Assembly: GCF_002946835.1 (NCBI RefSeq)
Contig: NZ_CP026652.1
Location: forward strand, 5,146,001-5,210,000
DNA length: 64,000 nt
From: Streptomyces dengpaensis
GTDB taxonomy: Bacteria; Actinomycetota; Actinomycetes; Streptomycetales; Streptomycetaceae
Direction: 5' to 3'
The first letter of the stretch is position 1, and every line of letters starts with the position of its first letter. The notes under the pieces were generated by a model, which saw nothing but the letters and a program-made list of their open reading frames with translations, was not told the DNA's origin and made no database searches. Below, in pieces: positions 27,064 to 35,905 of the stretch. Both the position numbers and the translations under genes were made by a program.

Positions 27064-28475
27064 GCACGCAACGGAGAGTGGTACCGATGGCCGGACGGAG
27101 AGTGGCGCCGATGGCCGGACGGAGAGTGAGCGCGGCCGGGGTCGCGCTGATGCTCGGCGGCGCGGGCATCCTGGTGGGTGTGGCCGCGGCCCCGGCACAG
27201 GCCGCCGAAGTGTCGTACAAGACGGAGTGCATCCCGCCCTCGATCTCGGGCCTGCCCCCGGTCCAGGGCACGACGAAGGTGGAGATCACCGCACCCGCCG
27301 AGGCGAAGGTGGGCGACGAGGTCACCATCACCTGGAAGTTCGTCCAGGCGGCGTCCAAGAATCCCGACGTCATCGACCTGGAGAAGGACACGGTCAAGCC
27401 GACGGGCACGCTCAAGGCGGGCGGCGCGCAGACCGCCGACATCGCCATGGAGGGACCGCGCCAGAACCCCGCGATCCCCAAGAACAGCGACATGAAGCTG
27501 TCCGACATGACGGGCAAGCTGAAACTGACGGCGGCCGGTGATGTGACCCTGACCCCGGACGCGTACAACATCAACGTCAGCAAGCCGTTGTCGACGGACA
27601 CGAAGTGCACGCCGAAGGAGACGGTGAAGTCGGCGGCGACGATCAAGGTGACGGGGGGCGGGGGGAGTTCGGGCGGTACGACGGGCGGGATTCCGACGCC
27701 GACGCTGCCGACGGGATTGCCGACGTTGCCGACGGGACTGCCGACGCTGCCCACCGGTTCGGCCTCGCCGACCCCCAGCGGGAGTGGGACGGGAGGCGAC
27801 GACACGGGCGGCTCCACCGGCGGTGACGGTGGTGGCAGTGGTGGTGGCGGCCAGACGGACTTCACGGGGAAGGAAGTCGCCATCCCCTACGCGTGCAAGA
27901 CCCCCATCGGTGACAAGAGCGCCACCTCTCCCGTCCAGATCAACGCCAAGAAGAGCGGCGGCAGTTTCGACCTCACGGTCCAGTTCAAGAAGTCCGTGAT
28001 GGACAGCCCGGCCGACATCCCCGCCGACTCGGTCAAGCCGTCGATTGAGGTCGTCCTCGGCGGCTCCGACAAGGGCACGGTCCATGTCGAGGGCCCGACC
28101 AACGCCGAGGAGATCAAGAGCGGCGACCCCATCGAGATCCCGGACCTGACGGGCACGTACAAGCCGGGCGCGACCGGCCAGTCCACCCTGTCCCCGGGCG
28201 TGCTGACGGTGAAGGCCCTGGGCACCACGACGACCTGCACGCCGACCAAGTCGGAGGTTTCTCTGACCCTGGACACCAGCGAACAGGCGAGCGGCGCCTC
28301 GGGGGGAGGCTCCTCAGGAGGAGATTCCTCAGGAGGTACGTCCGCCAGCGGCGGCCTGGCGGAGACGGGCGCCGAGAACCACGGCGGCCTGAAGGCGCTG
28401 GGCCTGATCGCGGGGACGGTGATCCTGCTCGGCGGAGCGGTCTTCACCTTCATGCCGCACCACCGGCTGCGCTGA
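27060..28475 (+). CDS. Sortase substrate (LAETG) with two copies of the surface domain
   Basis: A 471-residue protein from GTG 27060; an internal ATG is possible because an N-terminal PMAGRRV segment is duplicated. Signal peptide to about residue 48. Domain A (YKTECIPP to TDTKCTPK) and domain B (YACKTPIGDKSA to TTTTCTPT) are both related to the single domain of the 24100 gene; B is clearly closer. A Pro/Thr/Gly linker (LPTGLPTLPTG repeats) joins them. The tail LAETGAENHGG, hydrophobic span and basic end is a class E-type sortase signal, as in chaplins. Confidence 0.8.
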   Translation: MSTQRRVVPMAGRRVAPMAGRRVSAAGVALMLGGAGILVGVAAAPAQAAEVSYKTECIPPSISGLPPVQGTTKVEITAPAEAKVGDEVTITWKFVQAASKNPDVIDLEKDTVKPTGTLKAGGAQTADIAMEGPRQNPAIPKNSDMKLSDMTGKLKLTAAGDVTLTPDAYNINVSKPLSTDTKCTPKETVKSAATIKVTGGGGSSGGTTGGIPTPTLPTGLPTLPTGLPTLPTGSASPTPSGSGTGGDDTGGSTGGDGGGSGGGGQTDFTGKEVAIPYACKTPIGDKSATSPVQINAKKSGGSFDLTVQFKKSVMDSPADIPADSVKPSIEVVLGGSDKGTVHVEGPTNAEEIKSGDPIEIPDLTGTYKPGATGQSTLSPGVLTVKALGTTTTCTPTKSEVSLTLDTSEQASGASGGGSSGGDSSGGTSASGGLAETGAENHGGLKALGLIAGTVILLGGAVFTFMPHHRLR

Positions 28476-28563
28476 GCCTCTCTGCGAACCCCCGCTCCCT
28501 ACGTGTGACGCGGGTCACGGCAACGTGGCCCGCGCGAGGGACGGTCAGGAGTGTGGAGCTTTC

Positions 28564-28722
28564 ATGCGTGGCCGGGTGCGCGCCGGGGACCCGGACGCGT
28601 TCGGGCAACTCTTCGAGGACCATGCGTCGGCGGTCCACCCGCACGCCGTGCGCGTGACGGGCAACTTGGCCACGGCTGTCGTATGCCGGGCGCGGCTCAC
28701 GGCTTGCATACCTGCATCGTGA
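28564..28722 (+). pseudogene. Remnant of an ECF sigma factor (region 2 start only)
   Basis: The 52-codon frame reads MRGRVRAGDPDAFGQLFEDH and continues ASAVHPHAVRVTGNLATA, the standard opening of an ECF sigma factor. It then loses similarity at the position where AEDVVS is expected and stops. Regions 2.2 to 4 are absent. It lies between the LAETG gene and a terminator hairpin. It is probably a decayed gene, though expression as a tiny peptide cannot be excluded. Confidence 0.65.
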
Positions 28723-28730
28723 TGGAAAAC

Positions 28731-28768
28731 CGAAGGGCCGCCGCACCCGGTGGTGCGGCGGCCCTTCG
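28731..28768. terminator. Bidirectional terminator hairpin
   Basis: A perfect 17-bp stem (28731-28747 with 28752-28768) and the 4-base loop CGGT, 25 bases past the POT transporter stop. GAAAAC on the left gives an A-rich flank, i.e. a short T run for the minus-strand transcript. Confidence 0.8.
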
Positions 28769-28792
28769 TGCAGAAGTCTCTGCGGGCGTACG

Positions 28793-30286
28793 TCAGCGCA
28801 CGTCGCCCATGAGTTCCTTGACCTTCTTGCGGTACATCCACACCGCGACACCGGCGGCCACGGCGAGCGCGGCCTGCAGGGCGACGATGCCCTTCGTGTT
28901 CAGGTCGACGCCGGCGATGGAGAGGAGGCCCGTGGTGGCGTCACCGGCGGTGACGGCCAGGAACCAGACACCCATCATCTGGGAGGCGTACTTCGCGGGA
29001 GCCATCTTCGTCGTCACGGACAGGCCGACCGGGGAGACGGTCAGCTCACCGACGGTCTGCACGAAGTAGATCGCGACCAGCCACATCGCGGCCGCCTTGT
29101 GACCGCCCTCGGCGATCGACAGCGGGGCCAGGAAGAGGAAGAAGGACGCACCGATCAGGAGCAGACCGGAGGCGAACTTCACGGCCGTGCCCGGCTCCTT
29201 GCCGCGACGGTTCAGCGCCAGCCACATCCAGGCGAAGACCGGGGCGAACGCCATGATCATGACCGGGTTGACGGACTGGTACCAGGAGACCGGGAACTCC
29301 CAGCCGAAGACCGAGTTGTCGGCCGACGACTCGGCGAAGATCGACAGGGTCGAACCACCCTGGTCGTAGATCATCCAGAAGATGGCCGCGGCCACGAAGA
29401 ACCAGATGTACGCGGACATCTTGGACTGCTCGACGCGGTCCAGGTCCTTGTCCCGCTTGATACGGGCGATGACCATGACCGGGATGAGCAGACCGGCGAT
29501 CGTGATCGGAACCAGCAGCCAGTTCAGCGTGTAGTGGCCCGAGAAGCCGACGATCGCGTAGAAGACGACGGCGACGGCCGCCCACAGGGCGGACTTGCGC
29601 AGCGTCGAGGCCTTCTCGGCGGCGGTCAGCGGAGTCGGGACGACGCTGGAGTGCGCGCTCAGGTGACGGCCACCCAGCAGGAACTGGGCCAGACCCAGCG
29701 CCATGCCGAGCGCGGCGAGCGCGAAGCCCAGGTGCCAGTTCACGTTCTCGCCGACGGTGCCGATGATCAGCGGCGCGGCGAACGCACCCAAGTTGATGCC
29801 CACGTAGAACAGCGTGAAGCCACCGTCGCGGCGCGGGTCGTCCGGGCCGTCGTAGAGGTGGCCGACCATCGTGGAGATGTTGGCCTTCAGCAGACCGGAA
29901 CCGATCGCGACCAGGCCCAGACCCGCGAAGAAGGTGCCGGACGTCGGCAGCGCCAGCGTCAGGTGACCCAGCATGATGATGAGACCGGCGACGGCGACCG
30001 TCTTACGGGGGCCGAGGACACGGTCCGCGAACCAGCCACCGGGAAGGGCGAGCAGGTACACGAGCGACAGGTACACCGAGTAGATCGCGGTCGCGGAGAC
30101 CGCGCTCATGTGCAGGCCGCCCGGTGCGACCAGATACAGCGGGAGCAGAGCCCTCATGCCGTAGTAGGAGAACCGCTCCCACATCTCGGTCATGAAGAGA
30201 GTGGCCAGTCCCCGGGGGTGGCCGAAGAAGGTCTTCTCGGAACCGGGAGTGCCCGGGACGGAGTCCTTCGTCAGGCTGGACGCCAT
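28793..30286 (-). CDS. POT/PTR-family proton-dependent oligopeptide transporter
   Basis: A 497-residue protein with about 12-14 membrane segments; start at ATG 30286, with AAGGAAC upstream. Family signatures: ERFSYYGMRALLPLYL (the ExxER-type helix 1 motif), GLLKANISTMVGHLY and GFTLFYVGINLGAF (PTR2). It imports di- or tripeptides driven by protons. It is a single-gene unit between a strong terminator and a 491-base upstream region shared with the response regulator. Nearby dipeptidase genes could use the imported peptides, but they are not in the same operon. Confidence 0.93.
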   Translation of the reverse strand: MASSLTKDSVPGTPGSEKTFFGHPRGLATLFMTEMWERFSYYGMRALLPLYLVAPGGLHMSAVSATAIYSVYLSLVYLLALPGGWFADRVLGPRKTVAVAGLIIMLGHLTLALPTSGTFFAGLGLVAIGSGLLKANISTMVGHLYDGPDDPRRDGGFTLFYVGINLGAFAAPLIIGTVGENVNWHLGFALAALGMALGLAQFLLGGRHLSAHSSVVPTPLTAAEKASTLRKSALWAAVAVVFYAIVGFSGHYTLNWLLVPITIAGLLIPVMVIARIKRDKDLDRVEQSKMSAYIWFFVAAAIFWMIYDQGGSTLSIFAESSADNSVFGWEFPVSWYQSVNPVMIMAFAPVFAWMWLALNRRGKEPGTAVKFASGLLLIGASFFLFLAPLSIAEGGHKAAAMWLVAIYFVQTVGELTVSPVGLSVTTKMAPAKYASQMMGVWFLAVTAGDATTGLLSIAGVDLNTKGIVALQAALAVAAGVAVWMYRKKVKELMGDVR

Positions 30287-30777
30287 GGTCGTTCCTTGCT
30301 GGTCGGGACGCGCGGGCTTGAACGATTGCGCGCCCGGTGGGGGCGGCCGGCACCGGCGGGGATCGGACGTCCACCCCACGCCCACGGGGAGTCCGCTCCG
30401 GATGACGGAGCAGTGGACGGCGACCACCGGGATCCACGCCCGTCACGCGTCGATGCGCTCGGGCCCGGCCACAGGTCATTCCTTTCGAGGCTGGCGAACA
30501 CCAGCCCGCACACAAAAGAGACCTTCAGCATCGTTCTGGCGCCAAAGGTCCCGTTGTGGTGCTACAGGCGTCTGGTCACCATACGGCATGTCAATGCGGC
30601 ATATGGAAGGACTTGAGATATGGATCACAGGTGACGGGGGAACCGCGGACACCCATGTGAAGGTCCACACCAGGATCGCATCCCACACCCGCAGGCAAGA
30701 ATCACACGAGTGGAGGGTGTGAACCACAGAGTCGGATCGCCCCACGGCTGTCGTCCGAGGCGGACTACCATCAGCCC
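30287..30777. other. Divergent regulatory gap, POT transporter / response regulator
   Basis: There is no credible gene in 491 bases. The right half is AT-richer (around 30570-30640), with two CGGCAT direct repeats in the stretch ATACGGCATGTCAATGCGGCA. It most likely holds the two divergent promoters. I could not pick convincing -35/-10 pairs. Confidence 0.4.
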
Positions 30778-31455
30778 ATGACCCGTGTACTGCTCGCCGA
30801 GGACGACGCGTCCATCTCGGAGCCATTGGCCCGCGCCCTGCGCCGGGAGGGTTACGAGGTCGAAGTGCGCGAGGACGGACCGACCGCGCTCGACGCCGGA
30901 ATGCAGGGCGGCGTCGACCTGGTCGTCCTCGACCTGGGCCTGCCCGGAATGGACGGCCTGGAAGTGGCCCGCCGCCTGCGCGCCGAGGGTCACACCATCC
31001 CGATCCTGATCCTTACCGCGCGCGCCGACGAGGTGGACACCGTCGTCGGCCTCGACGCGGGCGCCGACGACTACGTCACCAAGCCGTTCCGGCTCGCCGA
31101 ACTCCTCGCCCGCGTACGGGCCCTCCTGCGGCGCGGCGCCGCCGAGCCCCAGCAGCCGCCCGCCACGCACGGCGTACGCATCGACGTCGAGTCGCACCGT
31201 GCCTGGATGGGCGACGAGGAACTCCAGCTCACGGCCAAGGAGTTCGACCTGCTGCGGGTGCTGGTGCGGGACGCGGGCCGGGTCGTCACCCGCGACCAGC
31301 TCATGCGCGAGGTCTGGGACACGACCTGGTGGTCGTCCACGAAGACCCTCGACATGCACATCTCCTGGCTCCGCAAAAAGCTCGGCGACGACGCGGCGAA
31401 TCCTCGTTACATCGCGACGGTACGGGGTGTGGGTTTCCGCTTCGAGAAGAGCTGA
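30778..31455 (+). CDS. OmpR/PhoB-family response regulator
   Basis: A 225-residue protein. Receiver domain 1 to about 118 with acidic pocket (AEDD), phospho-acceptor D52 (VVLDLGLPG), T80 and K102 (TKPF). Winged-helix DNA-binding domain about 130-225 (LTAKEFDLLRVL, DMHISWLRKKLG, RYIATVRGVGFRF). It should be the partner of the kinase 338 bases downstream. Target genes are unknown; the divergent peptide transporter is an obvious candidate, but that is inference. Confidence 0.93.
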   Translation: MTRVLLAEDDASISEPLARALRREGYEVEVREDGPTALDAGMQGGVDLVVLDLGLPGMDGLEVARRLRAEGHTIPILILTARADEVDTVVGLDAGADDYVTKPFRLAELLARVRALLRRGAAEPQQPPATHGVRIDVESHRAWMGDEELQLTAKEFDLLRVLVRDAGRVVTRDQLMREVWDTTWWSSTKTLDMHISWLRKKLGDDAANPRYIATVRGVGFRFEKS

Positions 31456-31471
31456 GCAGGTGCAGGGTTTC

Positions 31472-31560
31472 AGCCCGTCCGGCGTTTGAGGACGAGCGCG
31501 AAGCGCGATGAGGGGTCTGGGGGCGAAGCCCCCCAGGACGGGCAGGGGCGGAGGGGGCGA
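31472..31560 (+). repeat. Dispersed intergenic repeat family I, copy 2
   Basis: AGCCCGTCCGGCGTTTGAGG, GACGAGCGCGAAGC, hairpin TCTGGGGGCGAAGCCCCC, then GGGGCGGAGGGGGCGA. It starts 16 bases after the response-regulator stop and separates it from its kinase. Confidence 0.85.
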
Positions 31561-31580
31561 AACAGACCCCGCCCCGCGAG

Positions 31581-31660
31581 CGGCTGGGGCGCGCGGGCGG
31601 CTGGGGCGCGCGGGCGGCTGGGGCGCGCGGGCGGCTGGGGCGCGCGGGCGGCTGGGGCGC
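31581..31660 (+). repeat. 17-bp tandem array between response regulator and kinase
   Basis: Four identical units of CGGCTGGGGCGCGCGGG plus a partial fifth, immediately followed by two copies of AGCAGCCAGGGCCCG. The unit is strongly G-rich and could form structured DNA or RNA. Confidence 0.9.
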
Positions 31661-31793
31661 GAGCAGCCAGGGCCCGAGCAGCCAGGGCCCGCGGGTAAAG
31701 CCGCCCCGCGAGACAAGGAACCCCAGGCCGCCCCAGCACAGCGCCGCGTAAGGGCACACTGGTCCACGTACAGCCACCTGCCCGGAGGACCCC

Positions 31794-33074
31794 GTGCGTC
31801 GCCGCCTCATCCAGTCCACGCTAGCCGTGGTCCTCGTAGTGATCGCCGTCTTCGGCGTCTCCCTCGTCATCGTCGAGACCCGCACGATCAGCAGCAGCGC
31901 CCAGGAGCGCGTCGACTCCGAGGCCCTGCGCCTGGCCAGCATCGTGGACAGCCGCATCCTCAGCGACGAGAACGTCACCGGCGAGATCCTCGAGAACCAG
32001 GTCGGCGACGACCGCTACGCCGTGATCAAGATCCCCGGGCGTGCGCCCATAGAGGTCGGTGGCGAGCGGCCCTCCGGCGACGTCATCTCCGCCACCGCCG
32101 AGGGAGAGGAGGGCGAGACCGTCACCGTCGAGGAGCCGCGCTCGTCGGTGACGAAGGAAGTCGGCCGTACGCTCATGATCATCGGCGCGGTCGCGCTGCT
32201 GGCGATCATCGCGGCGGTCCTCCTGGCCGTACGCCAGGCCAACCGCCTCGCGTCGCCCCTCACCGACCTCGCGGAGACCGCGGAACGGCTCGGCTCCGGC
32301 GACCCCCGCCCGCGCCACAGGCGGTACGGCGTCCCGGAGCTGGACCGCGTCGCCGACGTCCTGGACGGCAGCGCGGAGCGGATCGCGCGCATGCTGACGG
32401 CGGAACGCCGGCTGGCCGCGGACGCTTCCCACCAGCTCCGTACGCCGCTCACGGCCCTCTCCATGCGGCTGGAGGAGATCACCCTCACCGACGACCCGGA
32501 GACGGTCAAGGAGGAGGCGACGATCGCGCTGGCGCAGGTGGAACGCCTCACGGACGTCGTCGAACGACTGCTGACCAACGCCCGCGACCCGCGTACCGGC
32601 TCCGCCGTCTCCTTCGACCTCGACGAGGTCATCAAGCAGCAGCTGGAGGAGTGGCGGCCGGCCTACCGCAGTGCGGGACGTGCGATCGTCAGCTCCGGCA
32701 AGCGCCACCTGCGGGCGGTGGGGACCCCGGGCGCGGTCGCCCAGGTGCTGGCGGCGTTGATCGAAAACTCCCTCATGCATGGTGGCGGCACGGTTGCTCT
32801 GCGCACCCGTGTCACCGGCAACCAGGCCGTCATCGAGGTCACCGATGAGGGGCCCGGTGTCCCCGCCGACCTGGGCGCGCGCATCTTCGAGCGTGCGATC
32901 AGCGGGCGCAACTCCACGGGTATCGGTCTTGCCGTTGCCCGCGACCTTGCGGAAGCCGACGGTGGGCGTCTGGAGATGCTCCAGGCGCAGCCCCCCGTCT
33001 TCGGCCTCTTCCTCTCCCGCACCCCCCTGAAGAGCCCCCCGACTCCAAACGAAAACGACCCAACGGTCAGATAA
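31794..33074 (+). CDS. Sensor histidine kinase
   Basis: A 426-residue protein from GTG 31794 with GGAGGA upstream. Membrane span 1 (about residues 8-27), an extracytoplasmic loop of about 95 residues, span 2 (about 125-147), HAMP, and an H box with phospho-acceptor H213 (DASHQLRTPLT). Then come N box IENSLMHGGG, G1 VTDEGPGVP and G2 GRNSTGIGLAVAR. It is a typical two-span kinase paired with the upstream regulator. The sensed signal is unknown. The C-terminus is Pro/Asn-rich and variable. Confidence 0.92.
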   Translation: MRRRLIQSTLAVVLVVIAVFGVSLVIVETRTISSSAQERVDSEALRLASIVDSRILSDENVTGEILENQVGDDRYAVIKIPGRAPIEVGGERPSGDVISATAEGEEGETVTVEEPRSSVTKEVGRTLMIIGAVALLAIIAAVLLAVRQANRLASPLTDLAETAERLGSGDPRPRHRRYGVPELDRVADVLDGSAERIARMLTAERRLAADASHQLRTPLTALSMRLEEITLTDDPETVKEEATIALAQVERLTDVVERLLTNARDPRTGSAVSFDLDEVIKQQLEEWRPAYRSAGRAIVSSGKRHLRAVGTPGAVAQVLAALIENSLMHGGGTVALRTRVTGNQAVIEVTDEGPGVPADLGARIFERAISGRNSTGIGLAVARDLAEADGGRLEMLQAQPPVFGLFLSRTPLKSPPTPNENDPTVR

Positions 33075-33413
33075 CCGGCTGCTCGGCGGCACACCTGGCC
33101 GACGCCTCGCGACCCCTTTTTCGCCGCTCCGCGGCGGGTTTCCCCGCCCACCCGCCCGTCTCGGTCGGCTGGAAGGTCCCCGCTCTGGCCGTTCCCGTGC
33201 TGGCCCCGGCCGCGCCGCGCGCGCCGCCGCGCCGGACCCCCAGCCGCAACGCCCATCCCTCCCCACCCGCACGGGTGGGTGGGTGGGACAGCCGCCGCGG
33301 AGCGGCGAAGAGGGAGGCGCGGAGCGCCGAAGACGCAGGGGCCGCGGAGCGGCCGAAAACCGCCGCGGAGCGGCGGCGAAGGTTCACGCCAGGCCCCCGC
33401 GGCAGCGAAGGGC
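33075..33413. repeat. Intergenic region with a cluster of mini-palindromes
   Basis: No gene. Several small hairpins share the core GCGGAGCG or its complement GCTCCGCG: GCCGCTCCGCGGC near 33122, GCCGCGGAGCGGC near 33293, GGCGCGGAGCGCC near 33314, GGCCGCGGAGCGGCC near 33339 and CCGCCGCGGAGCGGCGG near 33360. A G-rich ACGGGTGGGTGGGTGGGA run lies near 33268. It separates convergent kinase and GtrA genes and may act as a termination zone. Confidence 0.6.
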
Positions 33414-33941
33414 TCAGTTCACCCGGGCCCGGGCCCGCTCCGCGTCCAGGAAGGACTCCGCGCTGGCCACAGCCTCCCGTGCCGGCAGCGCGCGGAACAC
33501 CCACGTGCGGTACGACCAGAAGCGGAAGAGGGTCGCGATGCCGATGCCGAGGAACTTGAAGATGTTGCTCTGCAGCGGGCTGTCCCAGCCGAACCCGTAC
33601 GTCGCCGCGTACAGCACGCCGTTTTCGATGACCAGCCCCACCGCGCTGAACAACAGGAAGAGCGTCAGCTCCCTGGTGCGGCCGCTCTTGTCGCGGTCAC
33701 GGTATGTGAAGTAGCGGAACCCGACGTAGTTGAAGGCGATCGCCACGACCGTGGCGATGACACTGGCCCGCACGACCTGCAGGTCCGTGACATGACGTAC
33801 CAGGTTGAACACGAGCAGATTGACGAGCAGCCCCGCCCCACCGACCGCGCCGAACTTGGCGACCTCCCGGAAGAGCAGGTCGAACCGGCGGCGAACCGCG
33901 CCGCGAGGCCTCGCAGGAGACCCCGAAGAAGCACTGCCCAT
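33414..33941 (-). CDS. GtrA-family membrane protein
   Basis: A 175-residue protein with four membrane helices typical of GtrA/DPMS-like flippases (VAKFGAVGGAGLLVNLLVFN, VIATVVAIAFNYVGFRYFTY, IFKFLGIGIATLFRFWSYR). The family is thought to flip polyprenyl-phosphate-linked sugars for cell-surface glycan synthesis. The same position next to purK is seen in mycobacteria (Rv3277). No strong ribosome-binding site precedes the ATG at 33941. Confidence 0.9.
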   Translation of the reverse strand: MGSASSGSPARPRGAVRRRFDLLFREVAKFGAVGGAGLLVNLLVFNLVRHVTDLQVVRASVIATVVAIAFNYVGFRYFTYRDRDKSGRTRELTLFLLFSAVGLVIENGVLYAATYGFGWDSPLQSNIFKFLGIGIATLFRFWSYRTWVFRALPAREAVASAESFLDAERARARVN

Positions 33942-34027
33942 GGTGTCGCGAGCCCCCGTCGGTGGATGCGTCGTCGGATACGACAGCTGCAGCGGCTGCG
34001 GCAGCTGACGCGGATACGCCAGTCGAA

Positions 34028-34054
34028 CACGTAGATCACGTACATCACGTACAT
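34028..34054 (+). repeat. Three 9-bp direct repeats upstream of purK
   Basis: CACGTAGAT, CACGTACAT, CACGTACAT in tandem in the GtrA/purK divergent gap. They could be an operator or a slippage product. The rest of the gap shows other short imperfect repeats (CAGCTGCAGCGG, ACGTCGACTACGTC). Confidence 0.6.
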
Positions 34055-34238
34055 CGTGCGAAGTCGCTCGAACTCGTGCGAATACGTCGACTACGTCAAC
34101 CCCGCCATGCTAACCAGCACCCCCCTCCGACGCCTGTGTACAGACTCACAGGTGAGGAAAGACCGGGTCACCACGGCGGAAAGTCGTGCCTGTCGGCGCG
34201 GAAATCGGCCACTCTGGCGTGGCCGATACCCTAGGAGT

Positions 34239-35384
34239 GTGACGTTCCCGGTAGTCGGCATGGTCGGCGGTGGCCAGCTCGCTCGTATGACCCACGAGTC
34301 AGGCATCCCGCTCGGCATCAAGTTCAAGCTCCTCAGTGACACCCCTCAGGATTCCGCGGCGCAGGTCGTCGGCGATGTCGTCATCGGCGACTATCGCGAC
34401 CTCGACACGCTGCGTGACTTCGCGCGGGGCTGCGATGTGATCACCTTCGATCACGAACACGTACCCATCGAGCATCTGCGGGCCCTGGAAGCGGACGGCA
34501 TCCCGGTCCGCCCGGGGCGCGACGCACTGGTGCACGCCCAGGACAAGGGCGTGATGCGCGCGAAGCTCGACGAGATCGGCGCGCCGTGCCCACGGCACCG
34601 CATAGTCGGCGACCCGCAGGACGCGGCGGCCTTCGCCGCGGAGGGCGACGGCTTCCCGATCGTCCTGAAGACCGTCCGCGGCGGCTACGACGGCAAGGGC
34701 GTGTGGGTCATCGGCTCCGCCGAGGACCCGGCCCTGGCGCAACCCTTCCGCGCGGGCGTCCCCGTCCTCGCCGAGGAGAAGGTCGACTTCGTACGGGAAC
34801 TCGCGGCGAACGTCGTCCGCTCCCCGCACGGCCAGGCGGTCGCGTACCCCGTCGTCGAGTCCCGCCAGGTCGACGGCGTCTGTGACACGGTGATCGCCCC
34901 GGCCCCGGACCTCGCCGAGGAGCTGGCACTCCGGGCGGAGGAGCTGGCCCTGCGCATCGCCAAGGAGCTCGGTGTGGTGGGCCACCTGGCCGTCGAGCTC
35001 TTCGAGACGGCGGACGGCCGCATCCTGGTCAATGAACTGGCCATGCGCCCGCACAACTCGGGCCACTGGACCCAGGACGGCGCGATCACCTCCCAGTTCG
35101 CCAACCACGTCCGCGCGGTCCTCGACCTCCCCCTCGGCGACCCGCGCCCGCGCGCCCGGTGGACGGTCATGGCGAACGTCCTCGGCGGCGACTACCCGGA
35201 CATGTACTCCGCGTATCTGCACTGCATGGCCCGCGACCCCCAGCTCAAGATCCACATGTACGGCAAGGACGTGAAGCCCGGCCGCAAGGTCGGCCACGTC
35301 AACACCTACGGCGACGACCTGGACGACGTCCTCGAGCGTGCCCGCCACGCAGCCGGTTACCTGAGAGGCACCATCACCGAATGA
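34239..35384 (+). CDS. purK: N5-carboxyaminoimidazole ribonucleotide synthase
   Basis: A 381-residue ATP-grasp enzyme of purine synthesis (AIR plus bicarbonate plus ATP). Motifs: [13 protein letters not shown] at the N-terminus, [31 protein letters not shown], and [16 protein letters not shown]. The GTG at 34239 matches the family N-terminus, but AGGAG ends only one base before it. The mRNA may therefore be leaderless, or another start may be used. The stop overlaps purE (ATGA). Confidence 0.94.
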   Translation: MTFPVVGMVGGGQLARMTHESGIPLGIKFKLLSDTPQDSAAQVVGDVVIGDYRDLDTLRDFARGCDVITFDHEHVPIEHLRALEADGIPVRPGRDALVHAQDKGVMRAKLDEIGAPCPRHRIVGDPQDAAAFAAEGDGFPIVLKTVRGGYDGKGVWVIGSAEDPALAQPFRAGVPVLAEEKVDFVRELAANVVRSPHGQAVAYPVVESRQVDGVCDTVIAPAPDLAEELALRAEELALRIAKELGVVGHLAVELFETADGRILVNELAMRPHNSGHWTQDGAITSQFANHVRAVLDLPLGDPRPRARWTVMANVLGGDYPDMYSAYLHCMARDPQLKIHMYGKDVKPGRKVGHVNTYGDDLDDVLERARHAAGYLRGTITE

Positions 35385-35905
35385 GCCCTGTTGTTGGCAT
35401 CGTCATGGGGTCGGACTCCGACTGGCCCGTCATGGAAGCCGCCGCCCAGGCCCTCGACGAGTTCGAGATCCCCTACGAGGTGGACGTCGTCTCCGCGCAC
35501 CGCATGCCGCACGAGATGATCGCGTACGGCGAGCAGGCCGCGGAGCGCGGGCTCAAGGCGATCATCGCGGGGGCCGGGGGTGCCGCCCATCTGCCCGGCA
35601 TGCTGGCGTCCGTCACGCCGCTGCCCGTCATCGGCGTGCCCGTACCCCTCAAGTACCTCGACGGCATGGACTCGCTGCTGTCCATCGTGCAGATGCCGGC
35701 CGGTGTCCCCGTCGCGACCGTCTCCGTCGGCGGCGCGCGCAACGCGGGCCTGCTGGCCGCCCGGATGCTCGCCGCGCACGACGAGGAACTCCTCGGCCGT
35801 ATGCGGGAGTTCCAGCAGGAGCTGAACGCCCAGGCCACGGAGAAGGGCAAGCGGCTGCGCGCCAAGGCCGAGGGCGCGGCCAACGGCTTCGGCTTCGGGA
35901 AGTGA
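35381..35905 (+). CDS. purE: N5-carboxyaminoimidazole ribonucleotide mutase (class I PurE)
   Basis: A 174-residue protein. GSDSDWPVM and the catalytic SAHRMPH motif identify a class I PurE, which rearranges N5-CAIR to CAIR, consuming the purK product. [10 protein letters not shown] is also conserved. It is translationally coupled at both ends: ATGA with purK, GTGA with the dipeptidase. Confidence 0.96.
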   Translation: MSPVVGIVMGSDSDWPVMEAAAQALDEFEIPYEVDVVSAHRMPHEMIAYGEQAAERGLKAIIAGAGGAAHLPGMLASVTPLPVIGVPVPLKYLDGMDSLLSIVQMPAGVPVATVSVGGARNAGLLAARMLAAHDEELLGRMREFQQELNAQATEKGKRLRAKAEGAANGFGFGK

